Of a stretch of DNA of 64,000 nt, positions 45,877 to 53,768 are shown one piece after another; the first letter of the stretch is position 1, and every line of letters begins with the position of its first letter. The DNA is from Roseomonas aeriglobus (GTDB taxonomy: Bacteria > Pseudomonadota > Alphaproteobacteria > Sphingomonadales > Sphingomonadaceae). Where the stretch lies: contig JAFHKN010000002.1 of the NCBI GenBank assembly GCA_016937575.1, forward strand, positions 2,728,001-2,792,000, written 5' to 3'. A program made the position numbers and the translations under genes. Below the pieces are notes generated by a model, which was not told where the DNA came from, ran no database searches, and worked only from the letters and a program-made list of their open reading frames with translations.

Positions 45877-46353
45877 TTAAGCGAACCCATCCCGCTGCTG
45901 CTTCGGTCGTAGCCGCCGCACTCTCCGAGCGTCAGCATGCCAAAGTCGGTTTTCAAACCACCGACGTTCTCGCCTTGCTTCGCCGTCACCCGCTTTAGCA
46001 CCCAGACCAAGCCAGTGCCGATACCCGGTCATGTCGTTTCGATTGAAGCAACTCGCCGCCATGTGCTGGGCTGCGCGCAGGTCACCTCTCTTGTATGCCC
46101 GCCGGTATAGTCCAGCCGCGCTGAAAGCGTCCGCTGGCGTGCCAAACGGATCGGCACTCCCGTTGTTAGAGAACCAATCGGCAAGCTCGATCATCGCGCC
46201 AGCGTGTCCGCGTAGAGCGAGGTGCCACATGATCGGCAGCCACTTACCGATGTGCCGCTCATATCGGATCGCCAAGCCCTTAAGATAGAGCCGATCCGAC
46301 GGCGTCTCGGCGTTTACTCGTTCCACGGCACAACCTTCGCATATGTTTCTCAT
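45877..46353 (-). CDS. Sel1-like repeat hypothetical protein
   Basis: A helical protein of about 158 residues with Sel1/TPR-like spacing: WHLALRGHAGAMIELADWF, then FSAAGLYRRAYKRGDLRAAQHMAASCF and YRHWLGLGAKAGDGEARRE. The start is uncertain: ATG at 46353 has no ribosome site, GTG at 46326 has a GAAGG site, and GTG at 46386 would overlap the amidohydrolase stop. Base composition is less GC-rich than neighbours. Function unknown; Sel1 repeats mediate protein contacts. Confidence 0.7.
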   Translation of the reverse strand: MRNICEGCAVERVNAETPSDRLYLKGLAIRYERHIGKWLPIMWHLALRGHAGAMIELADWFSNNGSADPFGTPADAFSAAGLYRRAYKRGDLRAAQHMAASCFNRNDMTGYRHWLGLGAKAGDGEARRERRWFENRLWHADARRVRRLRPKQQRDGFA

Positions 46354-46382
46354 GTCGGCTTGTGGGCGCAAGCGGACATTCC

Positions 46383-47735
46383 TCACTCCACTGGAAACAA
46401 CGCCGCCTTCCCGCCCATCTTCCGGACCGCGCCGCGTTGCATCACGAAGTCCACTGCGTTCAGCCGCGCGACGTCGGCCACCGGGTCGCCCATCACCGCG
46501 ATGATGTCGGCGTCCATGCCCGGTGCGATGCGGCCGATGCGGTTTTCACGGCCGAGCAACGCCGCCGCATCGATTGTCGCCGATCGGATCGCTTGCGCCG
46601 CCGGCATGCCGACCGCGGTCATATAGCCGAATTCGAGCGCGTTGGTCGCGTGCGGGCCGACGCCGGAATCGGTGCCGAAGGCGATCTTTACCCCTTGCGC
46701 GAAGGCGCGGCGGTGGCTGTCCTTGACGACTTTCGCCACCTCCTCCGCCTTGGCCGCGGACGCCGCCGGGCGCTCGCCCGCACGGCTCTGGCGGATGACG
46801 CTTTCGAACGCGTGCATCGTCGGGACCAGATACGCGCCCTTGTCCTTGAACAGGCGGATCGTCTCGTCGTCGATGTAGCTGCCGTGTTCGATCGAATCGA
46901 CGCCGGCCTTGAGCGCGGTGTCGATCCCCGACTTGCCATGCGCATGCGCGGTCACCTTGCGACCGAAGCTGTGCGCGGTGTCGACGATCGCCTTCATTTC
47001 CTCGGGCGTCATCTGCGCTTCGAGGCCACCGGCGATGTTGGAGCCGACCCCGCCCGAGGCGGCGAACTTGATGACCTCGGCGCCGGTGAAGATCTGCTCG
47101 CGGGTCGCGCGGCGGCAGTCGTCGGCGCCGTTGCACAGGTGCGTCGCCTCCATGCGTTCGGCGTGGGCATAGTCTTCCTTCAGGCCGTTGGCATCGCCGT
47201 GGCCGGCGGTGACCGAGATCATGCGGCCGGCATTGACGATCGTCGGCCCCTCCAGCTCTCCGCGCGCGATCGCGTCGCGCAGCGCGCGGATGCCGCGCGG
47301 CTCGGGCGCGCCGAGGTCGCGGACGGTGGTGAAGCCGGTCAGCAACGTCGCCCGGGCCCGCCCCGCTGCGGCGACGAAGGCATCCTCCTTGTCGACGCCC
47401 GACGCCTCCAGCCGCGATTTCAGCGGATAGCCCGACGAATAGAAATGGACGTGCATGTCGATCAGGCCGGGCAGGACATAGCGGTCCTTCAGGTCGACCA
47501 GCGCCGCACCCCCCTCGGGCGCGACGAAGCCGTCGCGGACCTCCGCGATCCGGCCGCCGCGCACGATGATGGTCGCGTTGCCGCGCGGGGGTTTCGCGGG
47601 ATCGGCGAGCAGCTGGCCGGCGTGGATGTAGGTGACGTTGTCCGCGGCCGGCACGGTGGCCGCGGGCGCTGATGTCTGTGCTGTGACCGGCATCGCCGCC
47701 AGCATCGCTGCGCCCAATAGCATCACCGTCTTCAT
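46383..47735 (-). CDS. Exported amidohydrolase family protein
   Basis: A 450-residue metal-dependent hydrolase with a signal peptide (KTVMLLGAAMLAAMPVTAQ). The metal site has H95 and H97 in DMHVHF, HAHGKSG, EHGSYID and FGTDSGV, so the amidohydrolase TIM barrel is intact. Close relatives are periplasmic Xaa-Pro or imidazolonepropionase-like enzymes; substrate is unknown. It is divergent from the first small peptide gene at 47864. Its stop is next to the Sel1-like gene, which may be co-transcribed. Confidence 0.9.
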   Translation of the reverse strand: MKTVMLLGAAMLAAMPVTAQTSAPAATVPAADNVTYIHAGQLLADPAKPPRGNATIIVRGGRIAEVRDGFVAPEGGAALVDLKDRYVLPGLIDMHVHFYSSGYPLKSRLEASGVDKEDAFVAAAGRARATLLTGFTTVRDLGAPEPRGIRALRDAIARGELEGPTIVNAGRMISVTAGHGDANGLKEDYAHAERMEATHLCNGADDCRRATREQIFTGAEVIKFAASGGVGSNIAGGLEAQMTPEEMKAIVDTAHSFGRKVTAHAHGKSGIDTALKAGVDSIEHGSYIDDETIRLFKDKGAYLVPTMHAFESVIRQSRAGERPAASAAKAEEVAKVVKDSHRRAFAQGVKIAFGTDSGVGPHATNALEFGYMTAVGMPAAQAIRSATIDAAALLGRENRIGRIAPGMDADIIAVMGDPVADVARLNAVDFVMQRGAVRKMGGKAALFPVE

Positions 47736-47863
47736 CGCCGCTCCCCCAATAGGTTAACCCTGTCTCTTAACGGGACAGGTTGCCGTTCGGGACTGTGGAT
47801 CGCCCCTTCGCTCCGGCACGTTGCGCGCATTAACCTTGTCGGGTCAACTTCGGAGATTCGTTC

Positions 47864-48100
47864 ATGCGCACGCTTTCGACCCAGGAAATCGCGACCGTCA
47901 CCGGCGCCGGCCGTCGCGGTGGTGGCTGCTACACGCCGCCCGCCTGCCCGCCCTCGCCGCCGGCCTGCAACGGCGGTGGTTCGTCCTCGTCGTCGAGCTC
48001 CTATTCGTACAGCTCGTCGTCCTCGTACAGCTATTCCTCGAGCTCGAGCTACAGCTACTCGTACAGCCGGTCCTGGTCCTCGCCGATCTTCTATTGGTGA
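47864..48100 (+). CDS. Small leader-type peptide with Cys/Pro and Ser/Tyr-repeat core
   Basis: A 78-residue peptide. The N-terminus (MRTLSTQEIATVTGAG, 1-16) looks like a bacteriocin-type double-glycine leader, with GA in place of GG. The core starts RRGGGCYTPPACPPSPPAC, with three cysteines spaced C-x5-C-x6-C. It then has three tandem Ser-rich units each ending YSY and a terminal aromatic stretch (SRSWSSPIFYW). The ATG has a GGAG site. The second peptide gene at 48256 shares leader and core start. No modification enzyme or export ABC transporter is in the window. A secreted or modified peptide is inferred. Confidence 0.72.
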   Translation: MRTLSTQEIATVTGAGRRGGGCYTPPACPPSPPACNGGGSSSSSSSYSYSSSSSYSYSSSSSYSYSYSRSWSSPIFYW

Positions 48101-48255
48101 TCCCTTCGGCGCGTGGCGTTTCCGGGACGGTAACCCTGTTCGGTAACCCGTCGGGCGACGTTCACGCGCAGAATCGCGGTTAACGCGCCGCTTACCGCTT
48201 TCGCTGGGCAGAAACGCCCTGCAAACCACTGAAATCACCAACAGGAGGGAATGCC

Positions 48256-48447
48256 ATGCGTCATCTGACCACGACCGAGCTCACGACCGTTTCCGGTGGC
48301 ACCGGCTGCTACACCCCGCCGCCGCCCTGCACGCCGACCCCGCCGGTCTGCGCACCGACGAAGAAGGCCAAGGGCAACAACGGCTTCGGCAACGGCGCCA
48401 ACGACGGCGTGCCCGGCAAATCGGGCAAGACCGACGCGACCCGCTAA
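48256..48447 (+). CDS. Small double-glycine-leader peptide with Cys/Pro core
   Basis: A 63-residue peptide. Leader MRHLTTTELTTVSGG (1-15) has the ELxxVSGG form of bacteriocin-type secretion leaders. The predicted core begins TGCYTPPPPCTPTPPVC (C-x6-C-x6-C) and continues with a basic and Gly/Asn-rich tail (KKAKGNNGFGNGANDG). An AGGAGG site eight bases upstream decides for 48256 over the ATG at 48251. Followed by a strong terminator, it may be read together with the first peptide gene, 155 bases upstream, or on its own. Function is not established. Confidence 0.75.
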   Translation: MRHLTTTELTTVSGGTGCYTPPPPCTPTPPVCAPTKKAKGNNGFGNGANDGVPGKSGKTDATR

Positions 48448-48467
48448 GCCGCTCGGCACATAGCGAG

Positions 48468-48498
48468 AAAAGGGGCGGCCGTCGTGCCGCCCCTTTTT
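48468..48498. terminator. Rho-independent terminator
   Basis: An 8-bp stem GGGGCGGC/GCCGCCCC with a six-base loop, preceded by AAAA and followed by TTTTT. It lies 21 bases after the second peptide gene and three bases before the stop of the convergent DUF1244 gene, so it can work in both directions. It is the clearest terminator in the window. Confidence 0.85.
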
Positions 48499-48501
48499 GT
48501 G

Positions 48502-48795
48502 TCACGCCGGGTTCTTCGCGACGCTCTCAGCCATCCGCGCCAGCTGCTCGGGCGTCGCCTCGCCCTGGTGCTGCGCCTTCCATGCTGCATAGGGCATGCC
48601 GTAGATCGCGGTGCGCGCGGTGTCCTTGTCGAGGCTCCCCGCCTCGCCCAGCCAATCGCTCAGGCAGTTGCGGCAGAAGCCCGCCAGCCCCATCAGATCG
48701 ACGTTCTGCGCATCCGTGCGATGGCGCAAGTGGCGGACCAGCCGGCGAAAAGCCTCTGCTGCCGCCTTGTCGTCGATACGATCCAATTCGTCCAT
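48502..48795 (-). CDS. DUF1244 protein
   Basis: A 97-residue protein of the DUF1244 family with the conserved segment DLMGLAGFCRNCLSDWL (two cysteines, C-x2-C) and GMPYAAWKAQHQ. The start MDELDRID at 48795 has an AGGAC site; an ATG at 48813 is the alternative. Function unknown; the cysteine pair might bind metal. It converges on the peptide genes across a shared terminator. Confidence 0.88.
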   Translation of the reverse strand: MDELDRIDDKAAAEAFRRLVRHLRHRTDAQNVDLMGLAGFCRNCLSDWLGEAGSLDKDTARTAIYGMPYAAWKAQHQGEATPEQLARMAESVAKNPA

Positions 48796-48872
48796 CTTAC
48801 CCGTCCTATTCATTGAACGCCGACTCGTTTACCGGCTAGGGCTTCCTGCGAAAGCCCGTGCGAAGGATGCCC

Positions 48873-50339
48873 ATGACCGCCATGTTCCCGCCCCGCAACC
48901 GCAAGGTCCGTGTTCTCGCGACGCTGGGTCCCGCATCCAGCACGCCGGAGATAATCGCCAAGCTGTTCGTCGCCGGCGCCGACGCCTTCCGCGTGAACAT
49001 GAGCCACGGCGACCAGCCGTCGAAGCGCCCGGTGATCGAAGCGATCCGCAGCATCGAGAAGACGTTGGGCCGCCCAACGACGATCCTTGCCGATCTGCAG
49101 GGGCCGAAGCTGCGCGTCGGTCAGTTCGCGGACGGCAAGGTGCTGCTGGAAACCGGCCAGCGCTTCGTGCTCGACCGCGACGAGGCGCTGGGCGACACGA
49201 CCCGCGTCCGCCTGCCGCACCGCGAGATCTTCGCCGCGGCGGAGGACGGCGCGCGGCTGCTGCTCGACGACGGCAAGATGGTGCTGCGCGTGCTGGAGCA
49301 TGACGCCGACCGCATCGTCACGCAAGTCGTCGTCGGCGGCATGCTCAGCAACAACAAGGGGCTGAACGTCCCCGACATGGTCCTTCCCCTCGCCGCGCTG
49401 ACCGAGAAGGACCGCAGCGACATGGCCTTCGCGCTCGACGTCGGGGTGGACTGGATCGCGATGAGCTTCGTCCAGCGGCCCGAGGATCTGGCGGAGGGCC
49501 GCAAGCTGATCGCCGGTCGCGCCGCGCTGCTCGCCAAGATCGAGAAGCCCTCCGCCGTCGCGCGACTGGAGGAGATCGTCGAACATTGCGACGGGGTGAT
49601 GGTCGCGCGCGGCGACCTGGGCGTCGAACTGCCGCCGCAGTCGGTGCCGCCCCTGCAGAAGCGCATCGTCGAAACCGCCCGCCGTCAGGGCAAGCCGGTC
49701 GTCGTCGCGACGCAGATGCTCGAATCGATGATCACCTCCCCCTCGCCGACGCGCGCCGAAGTGTCCGACGTCGCGACCGCGGTCTATGACGGCGCCGACG
49801 CGATCATGCTGTCGGCGGAAAGCGCCGCGGGTGCCTGGCCGATCGAATCGGTGACGATGATGGACTCGATCGCGGTCTCGGTCGAAGGCGATCCGGCGCA
49901 CGGCGATCGCGTGCACTTCACCGTGCTGAAGCCCGATTCGACCACCGCCGACGCGCTGGCGGAAGCGGCGAAGGGCATCGCGGTGACCGCATCGGCCAAG
50001 GCGATCGTCTGCTTCACGACCTCGGGCTCGACGGCGCGGCGGATCGCGCGCGAGCGGCCCTCGGTACCGATCCTGGTGCTGACGCCCGAACTCGACACCG
50101 CGCGCAGGCTGGGGCTCCTCTGGGGCGTCCACGCCGTCCACACCCGCGACGTCGATTCGTTCGAGGAGATGGTCGGCAAGGCCAAGCGCATGGCGCTGCG
50201 CCACGGCATCGCGGGCGCCGGGGACAGCGTCATCATCTGCGCCGGCGTGCCGTTCAAGACGCCGGGCAGCACCAACGTGCTGCACGTCGTCCGCCTGATG
50301 GGCGACGAACTGAAGGGCTATGAGGCGCCCGAGGCGTGA
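48873..50339 (+). CDS. pyk: Pyruvate kinase
   Basis: A 488-residue glycolytic enzyme converting phosphoenolpyruvate and ADP to pyruvate and ATP. Signatures: RVLATLGPASS, FRVNMSHG, ILADLQGPKLRVG, LLAKIEKPSAV, MVARGDLGVELP and VATQMLESMI. The C-terminal allosteric domain has FTTSGSTARRIA. The ATG at 48873 has a GAAGG site six bases upstream. It seems to be a single gene; the rhodopsin gene follows after about 130 bases with its own leader. Confidence 0.96.
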   Translation: MTAMFPPRNRKVRVLATLGPASSTPEIIAKLFVAGADAFRVNMSHGDQPSKRPVIEAIRSIEKTLGRPTTILADLQGPKLRVGQFADGKVLLETGQRFVLDRDEALGDTTRVRLPHREIFAAAEDGARLLLDDGKMVLRVLEHDADRIVTQVVVGGMLSNNKGLNVPDMVLPLAALTEKDRSDMAFALDVGVDWIAMSFVQRPEDLAEGRKLIAGRAALLAKIEKPSAVARLEEIVEHCDGVMVARGDLGVELPPQSVPPLQKRIVETARRQGKPVVVATQMLESMITSPSPTRAEVSDVATAVYDGADAIMLSAESAAGAWPIESVTMMDSIAVSVEGDPAHGDRVHFTVLKPDSTTADALAEAAKGIAVTASAKAIVCFTTSGSTARRIARERPSVPILVLTPELDTARRLGLLWGVHAVHTRDVDSFEEMVGKAKRMALRHGIAGAGDSVIICAGVPFKTPGSTNVLHVVRLMGDELKGYEAPEA

Positions 50340-50404
50340 ACGGCACGGCCAATTGTTTCTGCTTTATTGCTGAAATTTAACGTTTCTTGTCTGGCACCAT
50401 GTCT

Positions 50405-50420
50405 ATCAACTTGCGTTGAT
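50405..50420 (+). promoter_or_regulatory. ATCAAC-TTGC-GTTGAT palindrome upstream of the rhodopsin gene
   Basis: A perfect 6-bp inverted repeat with a four-base centre, 50 bases before the rhodopsin start. It resembles the ATCAAC-GA-GTTGAT palindrome at 43702-43715. The half-sites are the reverse orientation of a classical FNR box, so it is not an FNR site as such. It may be an operator, or a chance hairpin. Confidence 0.35.
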
Positions 50421-50469
50421 GATCCTTGAGGGGCTGGCGATCGGTCCGGCCCGAACAGGGAACCGGCAC

Positions 50470-51171
50470 ATGGATCAAAGCGCCTTCGTGATCGGATTTG
50501 CGGTCATGTCACTCGCCTCGCTGGCCATCTATGCCAAGGGCAAGAAGACATCGCCGTCGGGCCACCATACGCTACTGCACGCAGCCGTGCCGTTCATCGC
50601 GGCGACTGCCTATCTGGCGATGGCCTTCGGCATCGGCACGATCGTCAAGGCCGACGGGACGGCGACCTATCTCGCTCGCTATGCGGACTGGTCGGTGACC
50701 ACGCCGATCCTGCTGTCCAGCCTGGTGCTGCTCGCCTTTCACGAGCGTGGGAGGACCGGCGAGGTCGGCGGCTATCTGACGTCGATCATCGTGCTCGACG
50801 TATTGATGGTCGTGACGGGGCTGATGTCTTCGCTGGCGGACACGTCGATGATGAAATGGGCCTGGTATCTCTGGTCCTGTGTCGCATTCGGCGGCGTGCT
50901 GTACCTGCTGTGGGGCCCCTTGCGCGCCCTGGCGATCGAACGTGGCGAAGCGCTTGGCGCGGCCTATGGCAAGAACGTCGCCTTTCTGACCGTCATCTGG
51001 TTCCTTTACCCGATCGTCTTCCTGATCGGTCCGGAGGGGCTGAAGATCATTACCGACCCGGCGTCGGTCGGGGCGATCCTGGTCATGGATATCATCGCCA
51101 AGGTCGTTTACGCCTTCTACGCGGCCGGCAACCTCGAAAAGGCGCTCCACGAACACGCCCGGCAGGCGTGA
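50470..51171 (+). CDS. Microbial rhodopsin, probable light-driven proton pump with DTS motif
   Basis: A 233-residue seven-helix retinal protein. Helix C reads R70-Y-A-D73-W-S-V-T77-T-P79 ... S84. By alignment with bacteriorhodopsin the key triad (85, 89, 96) is D73, T77, S84. So the primary acceptor is kept and the cytoplasmic donor carboxylate is replaced by Ser. Helix G has counter-ion D207 and retinal lysine K211 (MDIIAKVVYAF). Helix F keeps W177, Y180 and P181, and the loop GPEG is like bacteriorhodopsin GSEG. No helix B histidine like that of proteorhodopsin is seen. The start has an AGGGA site. The next gene, overlapping by four bases, makes retinal. An outward proton pump is inferred; DTS-type pumps are, as I recall, known from Sphingomonas and Pseudomonas. 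Confidence 0.93.
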   Translation: MDQSAFVIGFAVMSLASLAIYAKGKKTSPSGHHTLLHAAVPFIAATAYLAMAFGIGTIVKADGTATYLARYADWSVTTPILLSSLVLLAFHERGRTGEVGGYLTSIIVLDVLMVVTGLMSSLADTSMMKWAWYLWSCVAFGGVLYLLWGPLRALAIERGEALGAAYGKNVAFLTVIWFLYPIVFLIGPEGLKIITDPASVGAILVMDIIAKVVYAFYAAGNLEKALHEHARQA

Positions 51172-51992
51172 CCCGCGGGATGATCCTGCTCGCAGCCGGG
51201 GCGGTCGCCGCCGCCCCCGCTGCCCTGCCGGTCCAACTGGCGTTCGCGATCCTGGGTATCGGCGTCGTGGGCATGGTTCACGGCGCGGGCGACCTGGCGG
51301 TGGTGGCGCCCGCCCGGCGTCCCCCGTTCCTTGCGCTGTACGGCATCGTGTCGCTGGGCACGTTCCTGTGGTGGACCACCGATCCGGCGATTGCCCTGCC
51401 CGCCTTCCTCGTCGCATCCGCCGTTCATTTCGGCCTGGAGGACGCGCCCGTCGACGCGCCGGTCGAACGCATCGCGCGCGGCGTGGCGCTGGTCGCCGCG
51501 CCGGCGGCGCTTCACCTGTCCGACTATGCCGCGCTGTTGCGGGTGGCCGGTGGCCCGTCATCGGCGCTGGCGGCCTGGACGCCGATCCTCGCGATGGTCG
51601 GCGGGGGCGCAGCCTTGCTGTTGCTAGGCCTCGCCTGGCAGCGGCGGGACGGGCGGCTGGCGAGTGGGGTCGCAGCGCTCCTGATCCTGCCGCCCCTGGT
51701 CGGATTTACGCTCGGCTTCCTGATCCTGCATGCGATCCCGCAGACGGTCGATCGCCGCGACCGGCTGGGCTATCCCGACACGCCAACCTATCTGCGGGCC
51801 GTCGCCCCTGTGTTCGGTGCCGCCGTCGTGCTGGCGGCGATGGTGGCGGCGCTGCTGCTGCACTTCGAACCGAGCGGCGTGCGCGGCCTGTTCGCCGGCA
51901 TTGCCGCACTGGCCGTCCCCCACCTGCTGGTGACGCCGTGGTTCGAAGGCGGCCGGGTTCGGCGTCCGGCGCTGGCAAGCCAGATCGGCTGA
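51168..51992 (+). CDS. blh: Brp/Blh family beta-carotene 15,15'-dioxygenase
   Basis: A 274-residue multi-pass membrane enzyme that splits beta-carotene into two retinals. Candidate iron ligands and conserved sites: H38 and D42 (VHGAGD), H87 and D92 (VHFGLED), H188 (LHAIPQ) and H252 (VPHLLVTPWFE). Four residues after H188, where I expect a second His in many Blh proteins, there is Q192. GTG start overlapping the rhodopsin stop (GTGA); an ATG at 51180 is possible. It supplies chromophore to the rhodopsin; beta-carotene synthesis genes are not in the window. Confidence 0.9.
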   Translation: MTRGMILLAAGAVAAAPAALPVQLAFAILGIGVVGMVHGAGDLAVVAPARRPPFLALYGIVSLGTFLWWTTDPAIALPAFLVASAVHFGLEDAPVDAPVERIARGVALVAAPAALHLSDYAALLRVAGGPSSALAAWTPILAMVGGGAALLLLGLAWQRRDGRLASGVAALLILPPLVGFTLGFLILHAIPQTVDRRDRLGYPDTPTYLRAVAPVFGAAVVLAAMVAALLLHFEPSGVRGLFAGIAALAVPHLLVTPWFEGGRVRRPALASQIG

Positions 51993-52238
51993 CTTGGCCC
52001 CCTCCCTGCTCGCCATCGTTGCTACATCCTCCGCCTGAGGGGCGACGAACGGACGGGATACGACGCGAACGGGACGTAAGGCGGGCGCCGTGCTCGTCCT
52101 TTCAGAAGACGGCGCCGCCGTCGCTTGATTTAGAACAGCTTATCAGTGCGCCGCTTGAGCCGGGCGATTAACCTTTGTAAAAGCACGCTGCTGCTTTTTT
52201 GGTGAGGACAGCGGGTTCCACCCATGAGGGAGCCACGG

Positions 52239-52973
52239 GTGCCTGATTATCCTCTGAACCGATTCAAGGACATCGCCGCCCTCACGCCCGGCGAAATTGA
52301 GATGCTGCAGACGCTTGGCGATCCGCCGGTGCGCGTGCGCCGCTATGGGACGATCCGGCGCGAGGGCGAAGCGGTCAAGGGCATCTATCTGATGGTCGAG
52401 GGCTGGGCCGGCGCGTCGATCCTGCTGCCATCGGGCCTGCGCCAGATCGCCAAGCTGCACCTGCCCGGCGACATGCTCGGGACGCCCAGCATGTCGCTGA
52501 CCCATGCCGCCGACACGTTGGTCGCGCTGACCGACTGCACCGTCGCCTTCGTCCCGATGGCGCGGTTGCGCACCCTGTTCGAAACGTCGCCGCGGCTGAT
52601 GGCGCCGTTCCTGGCGGCGGTGCAATATGAACGCGTCGCGCTGATGGATATCATCGCGCTGATGGGCCGGACGTCGGCGCGCGAACGCTATGCGACGTTC
52701 CTGGTCGACGTCCACGACCGGCTGACGCGCGCCGGCCTGGCCCAGCCCGACCGGTTCGAGCTGCCGCTGACGCAGGAACAGATCGGCGACCTGCTGGGCC
52801 TGACCACCGTCCACACCAACCGGACGGTGCGCATGCTGGAACGCGAAGGCGTGATCGCGCGCCAGGGGTCGCTGCTGATCCTGCGCGATCCGACCGCCAT
52901 CCGCCGCATGTCGCCGCTGCCCAAGCGCGCACCGGCGTTCGAACTCGACTGGTTTCCCTCGACGAAGGGGTGA
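52239..52973 (+). CDS. Crp/Fnr family transcriptional regulator
   Basis: A 244-residue regulator: N-terminal cyclic-nucleotide-binding fold (about 15-130, with EAVKGIYLMVEGWAGA and LHLPGDMLG) and C-terminal Crp helix-turn-helix (about 165-225, with LTQEQIGDLLGLTTVHTNRTVRML). There is no N-terminal cysteine cluster, so it is not an oxygen-sensing FNR with an iron-sulfur centre. The GTG at 52239 has a GAGGGAG site six bases upstream; the ATG at 52224 lacks one. It follows blh by about 245 bases on the same strand; control of the rhodopsin genes is possible but unproven. Confidence 0.88.
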   Translation: MPDYPLNRFKDIAALTPGEIEMLQTLGDPPVRVRRYGTIRREGEAVKGIYLMVEGWAGASILLPSGLRQIAKLHLPGDMLGTPSMSLTHAADTLVALTDCTVAFVPMARLRTLFETSPRLMAPFLAAVQYERVALMDIIALMGRTSARERYATFLVDVHDRLTRAGLAQPDRFELPLTQEQIGDLLGLTTVHTNRTVRMLEREGVIARQGSLLILRDPTAIRRMSPLPKRAPAFELDWFPSTKG

Positions 52974-53013
52974 TCGCGGGTCCTCCCGCGTCGATCGCGG
53001 GAGGATGTCGGGA

Positions 53014-53655
53014 TCAGCGCGTGATGTTGTACTTCAGCTGCTCATCGGTCAGCTGGAAACCGACCAGAGCCTCGAACGTCGCCTTGGCGACGGCGGTGCG
53101 CACCGCCGGATCGGACAGCGGATCGATCGCCGCATCGTCCTCGCCCGCCTTGCGTTCGCGGGTGATCTGGCGGCGGACGTCCTCCGGCAACGTCGCGGCG
53201 GCGCGGGTGACATAGGCGGTGCCCGTGCCGGTCGTCTGCGCCCGCGCCTGCCCGGCGGCGAAGCGCAGTGTCGCCTGGCCGACGCGCTTGGCGATGACGA
53301 CGGTGCCGCCCTGCAGCACGGTGGTGAAGTACGGCAGCGTCACGTCGCGCGCGCCATCGGTGTTGGTCCGCCGACCGATCACGTCGAAGGTGATCTGGCT
53401 GACGATCGGATCGCCGCTGTCGGTGCAGGTCGCGCGGACGTTGGTGATCGCCGCGGTCACGTCGATCGCATCCTGGGTGCGATCGGTCGGCGACGTGAAC
53501 AACGTGATATCGCCGGTCCCCGCCGGTACCGCGACGGTCGGGCAGGCGGTGCGCACGGCGCTGATGCCGCCCGATGCGTCGATCTCACCGCGCCGCGAAC
53601 AGGCGGTGGTGCCGAGAAGAGCGAGGGTCGTGAGGACGACGAGGCTGCGGGACAT
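53014..53655 (-). CDS. Hypothetical lipoprotein
   Basis: A 213-residue exported lipoprotein. A signal peptide with lipobox LGTTAC puts the lipid-bearing Cys at about residue 19. The middle is beta-rich, with a segment like [19 protein letters not shown] and [16 protein letters not shown], and the end is helical. No enzymatic motif is seen; sphingomonad relatives are uncharacterised. ATG start at 53655. It is divergent from ispH. Confidence 0.82.
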   Translation of the reverse strand: MSRSLVVLTTLALLGTTACSRRGEIDASGGISAVRTACPTVAVPAGTGDITLFTSPTDRTQDAIDVTAAITNVRATCTDSGDPIVSQITFDVIGRRTNTDGARDVTLPYFTTVLQGGTVVIAKRVGQATLRFAAGQARAQTTGTGTAYVTRAAATLPEDVRRQITRERKAGEDDAAIDPLSDPAVRTAVAKATFEALVGFQLTDEQLKYNITR

Positions 53656-53768
53656 CAACGCGGGGGAACCTTTCGAAACGCTGTCCCCGCGCTACCAAGC
53701 GGCTTCCGCGCACGCAAGCACACGCGTACTTCCGCGCGGGCAGGCAATCGCGTAGAGCCACGCTTGTG

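Noticed and set aside
47754..47775. TTAA-spaced motifs before the first peptide gene as a CtrA box
   Set aside because: The TTAA half-sites are nine bases apart, not the seven of the CtrA consensus, so the match fails.
47732..48241. A 169-codon minus frame covering the first peptide gene
   Set aside because: Arg-rich shadow without a ribosome site; the plus-strand peptide has a leader motif shared with its neighbour.
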